Shown here one piece after another: positions 56,523-64,000 of a stretch of 64,000 nt of DNA (within the stretch, counting starts at the first letter, position 1; every line of letters begins with the position of its first letter). The position numbers and the translations under genes were made by a program. Under the pieces are notes generated by a model that was given only the letters and a program-made list of their open reading frames with translations, was not told the DNA's origin and searched no databases. The stretch lies in contig CM059971.1 of the NCBI GenBank assembly GCA_030490835.1, positions 46,238,012 through 46,302,011 on the forward strand, in the 5' to 3' direction. Source of the stretch: Annona cherimola (Eukaryota > Streptophyta > Magnoliopsida > Magnoliales > Annonaceae).

Positions 56523-59512
56523 TGTGAAACCCTACCTATTTTAGAACTTAGCAAATGTAGATTAAAGCTTGTATCAAGATGGAATTAAGGAAATTAATTC
56601 AAACAAGGGAAATAAGTTAATTTTCCAAGATTATTATGATAATTACACACACAAAAGGATGAAAAAATGCTTATGTGGAAAGTGCAATTAATGTTATTTA
56701 TCATTTTAATTATTGATTTGATACTTGATATATTTTTATCTTAAGATTTACAAGATAGAATGACTTGAAAATTTAAGAGATAGCCTAAGATGGTATGATG
56801 CCTTAATCTATGAAGGGCTTTCGTGAATACCATAGGCATGTAAATATGATTCATGAAGGATTTAATTGGATGTTGAATGATCTTGTTTATCATAATTAGG
56901 GCCAATAATTATAAATGACGATTAAAGTAATCGTTATAAGCCAATATGGGTTAATAGGATTAAAGTGGCTTAATGATAATTTGAAACCATAAATATATTA
57001 TGAATAATTATTTTAATTTTTTATAATTTGATTTATGGAAATTAGGATGATAATTAATGAGTTAAGTTGAAAAATGCTAGAAAATTCATAACTTAGAGCC
57101 TATAAGGCAAATAGAGGCGAAATTTGAAAGACTAGTGTCTAATTATGGGTTTAATTTTATGGAAGATTTGAATCATAAAAATTATGAAGAGAAAAGGGTT
57201 AATCGACTAAGATTTTATGATATTTTACGATTTAAATCATTTTGCTAATATCTTAGCATGTATTCATGTTTTTGAGATGACATTTTTATATGACTTAGTT
57301 AAGGTGCTCTAAATTAGGAATGGATGGGATTATGCTAAACTTTGCTAAAAAATCCTAATGACATGTGTTAAGTATGATTAACTATTAATGATGAGATGTA
57401 ATTAAGGTATTTGACTTATGGACACTAAAGGTGAAATCGCATTAAAGCAAATGTTGACATTTGCACCAACTATGGACACATGTCATTGTAGTACGCATTT
57501 GGATTAAATTGAAGCAATTAAAGTCAACTAAAATTAATGCGAATATTGACTAATTGCAACCAAGTGCATATGTGGCACATGGTGGGACGCCCATGGTGAA
57601 ATGCATTGGATTCTTGATTTTTTTTAATGATAAATATGTATCTAAATCACCTATGCAATTAGGGTAAATAAATAGCCATAAATTAAGGTGGAATTCTATG
57701 GCATAAAATGCCAAAATATGAAGCCAAATGGACGTACAAATGTGGACAGCTATGTGTATGAACTTTGAGCAATTATTATTAAATAAATAAATGCAAAAAT
57801 CTACATGGAAATGTAGCTACCTAGGGACATCCACAGCTGGGGAATTAAATGGGCGGATTATTTAAATGATAGAAATGTGCAGCATCGATTAAATGAATGG
57901 ACAGCATGGACGTCCATTTGATTTCAGCAGCAATTGAATATGTATAAAATAATTTTTCCAGCAACTATAGGGTGGAATTTAGGGTAGCTAGGTAGTCCAT
58001 AAGAGCATGGAAACTTGGGCAGCAAGCAATGCATTGGACGGTCCAGATTCGTTGATGGAATGAAGAGGTGGACGGTTCATGTGTTGCCAGCACATTAAAT
58101 GGATTAATGCATGAATTCGGTGGCTTAAAAAGGGGCAGTCTCAGCTTCTTATAAATAGGTAATTGGCAGCAATGGAGAAGGGTTGAACGTGCTAAGGAGA
58201 AGGAAAAAGAAAAAAAAATGGAAAATGAAGGAGGCAGCAAGGACGTCCAATACAGGTATGTTGCAGTGATTTTTATGTCATTTATTCCATGCCCCATTTA
58301 CGTCCAGCAAGTATGATGCAAAGTTTTTTTTATATTATTCATTCCATGCACAATTCGCTTTCAGCAGCTACATGGAAGGGTAAAAAATATTTATGACCAA
58401 TTAACGTCCAGCAATACATAGAGGAAAAAAAATAGATATACCATTTAATGGACGTCCAAACTGCATAAGAAAAACATGGAATTTCTGTTATCTAATGGGG
58501 ACGTGTAATTTGAGGAATTTCTGTTTATTTTGAGTTAATTCAATAATTAAACAATTGTTATATGATGAATTACTAGCTCCAAGGGTTAATGAATTAAGAA
58601 TATATCATATATGGGTATACCTTGAAGTGGACGCCCAAATTATGTATAGGTTTAAATTTCTGTTATATTTAAGTTCAGAAATTTTATGTGAATTTAGGGT
58701 ATTATAAATCATAAACTAGCCCTACAAATGTTTATAAGAATGGTTGATAGATAGCACCTTATGTATGTATAGTTAAGGAGCAATTTTCATAAATGAAATT
58801 TGGAAATATGAGATTATATAGAGCTGTTTTGTAAAAGGGGATAAATTCCAGAAATTTTGATTGAATTTAACTTGCAATAGATTCTATACAAACCCTCAAG
58901 ATGATTATAAGAGTTATTGGTTGATAATTCTTTTATATATACATACAAAAAAATGAAAGAGTAGGAGTAGTATATGACAAATATGTATGTATATGTGGAT
59001 AAATTAAAAGGGATTACCTTTCGAAAAATTAGTGTGAACTTGGCTTGTTAAATGTTGGAAACAAGCTATTTGAATGATTTCATAAGTTTAGAACTCTAAA
59101 CATGGAGATTAAATGAAGCAATAAATAACCACTAAGTTGTATCGTATGTGGTTCTTAAAAAGATGAATGTAAATTCAAATAGTTGAATATAAGCAAGTTC
59201 CTTGAAAATTTAAGTGAATAAATACCTTTGACGTGGGTATTTAATAAAAAAAATGAGCAATTGCTATACTTATAAAGGTAGGTGTGTATTATGTCACCAT
59301 CAAGGAAAATGAATATTAATGGTTATTAAAAAGAGTATGTATGGTTAAATAAGAAATGTGGATGATCATTCCAAATAAAGTTTTGATAGAAAATTAGCAT
59401 GTTATAGGATATGAAAGGATATCTTGAGTAATTTCAAGACATTCCTACGCAAAATATCAGTATAGAAGGAAAGAAACAACCCTAGTATTAAATTTGTATG
59501 AATATGTGATTA
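56523..59512 (+). mobile_element. LTR4 of the array, 3'-truncated
   Basis: It starts TGTGAAACCCTACC and carries TTATAAATAG near 58149 and donor CAG/GTATGT near 58255. Similarity to LTR1/LTR2 stops after AATATGTGATTA at about 59512, short of the acceptor and the LTR end. Neither solo LTR D nor the Sirevirus is present. Confidence 0.82.
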
Positions 59513-59564
59513 TAGGAAAATTCAAGTGCTAATGTCAAGGAAAGAATGATTTAAAGTTAACACA
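59513..59564. other. Junction segment of uncertain origin
   Basis: About 50 to 65 bases between the truncated LTR4 and clear ORF2 sequence fit neither neighbour well. On the minus strand they include GCACTTGAATTTTCC, which might be a damaged remnant of the ORF. Confidence 0.3.
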
Positions 59565-59822
59565 TTACCGATCATATGGGATTAAACCCATGTGACACGT
59601 ATATGTAAAGGGAAGGAAAAACTTCTGCCACCCTCGAGTATTCAACTCATTGGTGAGGATGTCACCAAATGAGTCAATCTTGTTCCCCCTCTCCAGAATC
59701 AAGTGGCGCTTCTGCAGTGAATTCGTGTGCCACTTGAAAGCTTGAGCGGACACAAACCTATTGGCATCAAATTCAACCGGATCCTGAATCTTCTTCCTTT
59801 TGGCGGAGGATGAAAAAGTCAT
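59565..59822 (-). pseudogene. ORF2 of the host element, N-terminal part (piece 1 of 4)
   Basis: The frame starts MTFSSSAKRKKIQDP at 59822 (an upstream in-frame ATG at 59852 would add ten residues). It continues FVSAQAFKWHTNSLQKRHL, ERGNKIDSFGDIL and NTRGWQKFFLP, which matches the start of the putative plant transposon protein domain (F..xxA, R..LI.ERG, GW..F). The expected following segment, an EFYAN-like motif, is absent here and begins at 18037 on the same strand. The frame closes soon after HMGLIPYDR. A basic KRKK patch near the N-terminus parallels the basic start of the Sirevirus ORF3. Confidence 0.72.
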
Positions 59823-60763
59823 GTCTCCAATATAGATCAAGTAGTCACACAAGCCAAATCACACAAGCAACCCCCACAAACTGCAAACTGGACTTCAATC
59901 CACCGTCCAATCACCCTCAATATCCAATACAATCCAATCCTCCAACCAACCAACCACCAAATAACTTTCAAATCACTTAAAATTCACCAAAGAACAAGAA
60001 ATTTTACCCCCGAGAGCTTGTCGACTTGAATTCTAGAAAATAGCCTTTTCTGCCTGGCCCCGAGGCGGGGTAGGGTGGCACCTAGGTGCTGCTTTGCTGA
60101 CAGCGAAATCCGGTGCCGGCCGGAATAAAGATTTGATATGGGGTTTGAAATGGAGCCCAAAAGGAGGGGAAATGATGGAAAATAATGTTTAGGAATGGGG
60201 CTTAGGATTTTGTGATGAAAAACTCAATTTTTGGGTGGATTTGGGTAGATATAAGAAAAGGGAAAAAGTAAAAATGAAATCGAAAACGGAAAGGATGGAA
60301 TGGAGAGGTAATTGCTTGATGAAATGGGGTTGGATTTAAGTTGAAATGGCTTGGAATCAAGGGGAGAATGGTTGGAAATGAGAAAGGGGAGAATGGTTGG
60401 AAATGAGAAAGGGGAGAAAACGCGGCGTCGGGGCTTAGGTTAGAACCCTAACCCGAGCCTTATAAGGCCATCTGAGTCGAGCTCTCCACGACCCGGCGCC
60501 GAGGAGCCACCATGTGGCGCCTAGGCCCCAATTCATCGCTCCGTGTTCTTTAGGATCTTCATCACGGCGCCTAAGCGCCGATGTTCTTCAGAAATTTTTT
60601 TGAAATTTTGCTCACAGCTGCTTCCTAGCATGATCTTTATGAAATTGAGCTCCAAGTCATTCTCCTACATAAGAAAATAAAAAAAATATAAATGAAAATG
60701 AGTAATGGGTTGCCTCCCATTCAGCGCTAAGTTTAACGTCCTCAGCTCGACGTTCCATAATGA
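59823..60763 (-). promoter_or_regulatory. ORF2 leader with palindromes, TATA-like box and CT-rich tract
   Basis: On the minus strand, GGCGCC-type palindromes near 60577, 60515 and 60493 precede CCTTATAAGGCTC (about 60457-60469). A pyrimidine-rich leader with a 24-bp tandem repeat (about 60360-60415) follows, then another palindrome (about 60078) and the ORF2 start. At its upstream edge lies GGGAGGCAACCC (about 60705-60720), often seen after gag or pol in Athila/Tat elements. This resembles a self-contained promoter. Confidence 0.5.
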
Positions 60764-61698
60764 TTAGCCAATTCCCGCTCTGTCAAACTTTATTCCATGC
60801 GGATTGTGGACTGGAAGTTCAGACCTCTTCCTAGCCTCTTCAAATGGATCTATTCGCCTCTTTTCGTGAATTTCATAGAGACTATAGAAGAATTTTTCTT
60901 CAAGGTCTTGAAAAAATGATGGCTTTAATATGCTACTTTCCAAGAATATGCATTGATCAATTAAGTCATGTTGCACCTAAATTTGAGGAAGACAAATTAG
61001 AGGCGTGTAGATATGATAATTTTCAACTTTCTCCACTATATCAACCTCTATTTCTTCATCAATTTCTTCTTCCACTTCCTGACTTTCCATTAGCTCAGCC
61101 AATTGTTCAAGGATGAATTGAGGGGCAAATTGTTCTACTACATAAATGGATATATCTCCTTTAATGCTTGTAGTGACTTTGCAGCCTTCATCCAACATAG
61201 TTTCCTTTGAGTCTTACTCCATATCAGTTGAAGAAAACTCTTGATGCCTACTTTGGATTGCAGTAGCCAACTACTCCACCTACTTTTGCATGTTCAGGTT
61301 AAACTCCATTTGACTCTCCATAAATTGCATGAACATGTCCTCCAAAGATGACTTGCTTTCAGGTAGTGATGGCTCCCCTTCTTGATATGCTTGAAATCCC
61401 GTCATCACATATTTTCTAGTTGTGGGGCTTCATAGTTGTCTTGTGCATCATTGTAATGATCAAGATAGCCCACGGATGCTGAGTAATAGACACATTGAAT
61501 TGACAAATGTCCCTCGGCTCCACACAAATCGCAGTAAGTTGAATAAGAATTGTTCATATCCTGCATTTGATTGTCAAAACCTACAAATTGAGCTGGAGGT
61601 GCCCATATATTGTCATACGCATGAAAACTCATTGTACTTGGTGTTGAAAATTCTGCATTTGGACAATGATAAACATTTGAAGCCATTGAAAATTGCAA
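60764..61698 (-). pseudogene. gag: Athila/Tat-like gag C-terminal remnant
   Basis: Gag landmarks are present on the minus strand: a CCHC knuckle CDLCGAEGHLSIQC near 61510-61560, a segment SLEDMFMQFMESQMEFNL followed by LATAIQSRHQEF, which resembles the conserved QxGQLA..R.QG motif, and an acidic tail (VEEEIDEEIEVD). Stops separate them: one frame covers 61698-61405, another 61198-60977 and, after a single stop, 60976-60764. The capsid part of gag is absent and no pol follows. It would have formed particles only with help from another element. Confidence 0.68.
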
Positions 61699-61834
61699 TA
61701 AACAAACCCTTGAAATAAAATTTTATCAAAAGAGAAGAATTGAAAAGAAGAAAAGAAGAAAATGTAAAATAAAATATAAGTACAGAATTGTACAAGAAAG
61801 CAATAAAACTAACAATAATTAGTTAGACCAATAT
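61699..61834 (-). other. 5' leader of the host element
   Basis: This AT-rich leader lies between the primer site and the gag remnant. Nothing else is seen. Confidence 0.55.
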
Positions 61835-61851
61835 CCCCAGCAACGGCGCCA
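61835..61851 (-). other. Primer binding site (Asp-tRNA type)
   Basis: On the minus strand TGGCGCCGTTGCTGGGG lies six bases after the LTR end. It matches the Athila/Tat Asp-tRNA primer site (TGGCGCCGTTGCCGGGG) with one substitution. Confidence 0.85.
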
Positions 61852-61857
61852 AAAACT

Positions 61858-63373
61858 TGACGTGCTGCATATATGTCAATTAAATTGCTCGCTTTTAACA
61901 CAAGTATATGTGCCGAAACAAGTAATAAAGAGTAAGTAGAGTATTTTTCCCACGAGGATATGATCTAACTAAAATTACTAATTAGTTCAGTTGCTTTTGG
62001 TGAATAGAAATAGGGTTCTGTAATTAAGACTAAAAGTAACAAATGCATAAAAGAAATAGAAAAGAGTTGACGGGACAACTGGAATACTAGAAAGAATTTA
62101 TCGATTGGGGATGGCAGATGAATAGTTTGGGGGTCCTTGAATCTAAACTATATCGCATTAGTTCCTTTTCTTTAGATTGTGCAGAGATTTACTAGTCCAA
62201 GTTCAATATTCCTTATATATATCTTCCAACACATATAAGGCTAATTACACCCTATTCAATTGCTATGTTCTCATGTCATTAAATAAAGTAAAATTGATAG
62301 ATTCATAACTTATTCATGACTACATAGGGTTTATTCCTATCCGTTAAATAACTCCCCTTAACCAAGAGGAAACGTATGCCCTACACATGGATCTAGCAGA
62401 GATTTTCCTTTTTTAATGATTAATCATGCAATTAAATCATCTTACAAGGTAGCAAATCTTATAAAAAGAATTAAACATCGTATGCAAGGGTAAATCCACA
62501 ACGCACAATCATATAATATTCATTCCTGAAATTTGGAAAACCAAGATAATATAATTTAGGGTTAAATTCATCCTAACTATCCATCTAATGGAAGTTTAGC
62601 TCAAAGACATGGTATAAAAATTCAATACATCCATAATGAAAGTATCCAGGGAAAACAAAGGAAAGGAAATAGAAAGATGAAGAGAAAACTAGATCCCGGA
62701 GTTTCCACCAAAGGAATAGAATCTCCTCTTCAATCCGTGCTTGAAACGGGTTCCGTTCCTTCTCTGCGTGTCTATTCCGTCAGGGCTCTCTTCCGCTCGT
62801 GAATCCCTAGGTTTCTATTTATAATATTTGATTTACGCAGCACACGTACAGAAATCCACGTGTATGGATGCGTAGTGGCGCCTAGGTGCCAACTCTTTGT
62901 GTGTTGGGTAACTTAGAACCCTTCAGATTGCTCTGGAAATTGATGTCTTAGCGCCTAGGCGCCAACTCCCTATAAGCTTTTGACCTAAAAACTCTTCTAG
63001 ATGTGTCTGCATGTTAATGAAGTGGCGCCTAGGCGTCAACTCCCTTGAAGCAATTTGTTGCTTGATGTGCTGGAGATTCTGGCTAAGGCATGTAGGGTGG
63101 TACCTGGGCGCCAGCCCACATGCCTCTTGACTTGGTTCTGAACTGCATCCGATTCGCCTGCATGCCTGTAATTTGCCCATCCTTCCTGCAAAAATTAAAT
63201 GAATTAAAAATGCCTAATTTATACTTAAAATGCAAAAAAACTGTATAATGCTCCTAGAATGCAAAGCGAGTGAAAATTAAGCTAAATGGATGCAAACTAA
63301 GCCTAATCTCTTGGACTAACACACAAAAAAGTCTGAAATGGGCCATGATAACTCGCATTTCCACGAGTTATCA
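61858..63373 (-). mobile_element. 5' LTR of the Athila/Tat-like host element (1516 bp)
   Basis: On the minus strand it starts with the hairpin TGATAACTCG arm (63373) and ends GCACGTCA (61858), next to the primer site. CGCCTAGG-type palindromes occur near 62878, 62950 and 63022. TATAAATAG (minus) is at about 62817-62825, downstream of the palindromes as expected for U3. It resembles 4643-5542 more closely than 6522-8165. Confidence 0.85.
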
Positions 63374-64000
63374 ACCCACTTGCCACATCATGGATAGGGT
63401 AATTTATGTCCCACTTATCCATTGATGACTTGGCACAATCACATCCAAGTAAAATGGCTAATTATCTCATTTTTAAATTTTCAAATCTAAGCTCATAAGT
63501 GAGCTACTTAGCTCCCTCATGTTGGATGTCCACATGGCTGCATCCCATGGCTTCCTTGGTCACCAATTCAACTCCCATTTATGTGCATTTACATGTCCTC
63601 TCTCCTTTAGCTTAGCTAGGTTTTGACTTAGGTGAAAAAGAATCAAAAACATATCCATGTGCATGGCCTTGGATGTCCACACCCATGCTACCCTTCAAGC
63701 CTCCTTGAGGCTAGCTCATTAGCCCCTTAACTCAAGTATTAATGCATGGGATTTATCATAGATTTTCTAATTTAAGATAATTCACAAAATAAGCTCAAAA
63801 AACACCATTTGACACCTCATACAGAGCATTAACTCAAGTCATTAAGCCACTTGCTTTTTCATAAATGCTTGTTGCAAAAGTCAAAGCCACTTTGTCCTTT
63901 TGTGATTAAGCATATTTTTATAATAATTAGCTTAATCCAACCCTTTCATAACATTCAGCATATAGTTGTATCCGTTCATCTCAAATTTCATCTCAAAACG
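63374..64000 (-). mobile_element. Long gypsy LTR fragment flanking the host element
   Basis: The reverse complement contains TTTGAGATGAAATTTGA, GGATTAAGCTAATTAT and CACAAAAGGACAAA, shared with the long TGTGAAAC LTRs at 8413 and 39019. This suggests that the host element inserted into a minus-oriented Tekay-like LTR. No ORF is seen. Confidence 0.5.

Larger units (their letters stand above)
18038..59512 (+). mobile_element. Tandemly rearranged Tekay-like gypsy element (LTR-int-LTR-int-LTR)
   Basis: The block consists of LTR1 (18038-32394), internal 1 (32395-37547), LTR2 (37548-44447), internal 2 and 3 (44448-56522, with a hAT-linked duplication) and a 3'-truncated LTR4 (56523-59512). With nested insertions removed, LTR1 is about 3631 and LTR2 about 3641 bp. 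Internal copies are nearly identical and share the same nested solo LTR at the same site, so the unit was duplicated after that insertion. Only gag and protease remnants are present; no pol was found, so the element was non-autonomous or internally deleted. The left host flank is TTGGC; no right copy is found because LTR4 is truncated. Confidence 0.85.
6522..63373 (-). mobile_element. Host framework: non-autonomous Athila/Tat-like gypsy element, split by nested insertions
   Basis: On the minus strand the order is 5' LTR (61858-63373), Asp-tRNA-type primer site, gag remnant, promoter-like leader, ORF2, purine tract, 3' LTR (6522-8165). No pol belonging to it is found. ORF2 continuity across 8413-12003 and 12247-17556 is proven by phase and by target duplications; across 18038-59512 it is inferred from domain order. 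Flanking bases ACCTA (6517-6521) and ACCCA (63374-63378) may be a decayed 5-bp duplication. Caveat: the two LTRs are clearly diverged and the left one has about 20 extra bases at its U3 edge, so they could come from two nested relatives. Confidence 0.65.

Overview
This is plant nuclear DNA made almost entirely of nested transposable elements. I find no intact host gene, rRNA, tRNA or CRISPR array. The evidence for a plant is a Sirevirus-type Ty1-copia element, Athila/Tat-like Ty3-gypsy sequences with an Asp-tRNA primer site, very long chromovirus (Tekay/Del-like) LTRs, a RICESLEEPER-type hAT transposase and a TRIM remnant. The species cannot be named from this; depth of nesting suggests heterochromatin.

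Layout. Positions 1-4423 are the 3' part of one Sirevirus (RNase H end, third ORF, 3' LTR). It lies in pieces of Athila/Tat-like LTR and 3' internal sequence (4424-6521). From 6522 to 63373 the framework is a minus-strand, apparently non-autonomous Athila/Tat-like element: 5' LTR 61858-63373, primer site 61835-61851, gag remnant 60764-61698, promoter-like leader, a second ORF with a putative plant transposon protein domain, and 3' LTR 6522-8165. That ORF is cut into four pieces. A solo LTR (8413-12003, TSD TTGCG) and a composite gypsy/TRIM insert (12247-17556, TSD CTTCC) interrupt it; the reading frame resumes in phase across both once one TSD copy is discounted. A 41-kb block (18038-59512) splits it a third time.

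The 41-kb block is a tandemly rearranged Tekay-like element: LTR1, internal 1, mosaic LTR2, internal 2/3, truncated LTR4. Inside it are a very young complete Sirevirus (20997-31717, TSD GTATT, 1730-bp LTRs with three differences), solo LTRs at 34808, 39019 and 52758, each with a 5-bp TSD, and a hAT transposon (from 44842) whose far end is lost and followed by an exact-length 1484-bp duplication of its flank. The right edge (63374-64000) is another long-LTR fragment.

How the parts relate. Two unrelated retrotransposon superfamilies here (copia Sirevirus and gypsy Athila/Tat-like) each carry a third or second ORF of apparently the same domain family. In each, that ORF is preceded by the palindrome that also fills the U3 part of the LTR: AAGTCGACTT in the Sirevirus, GGCGCCTAGGCGCC in the gypsy element. 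This reads as a duplicated promoter module driving an accessory gene and is the most interesting signal in the window. A second cross-family pattern is a TATA box, splice donor and splice acceptor in the same order inside every long Tekay-like LTR, implying an intron within the LTR. All calls come from reading the sequence; no database search was run.
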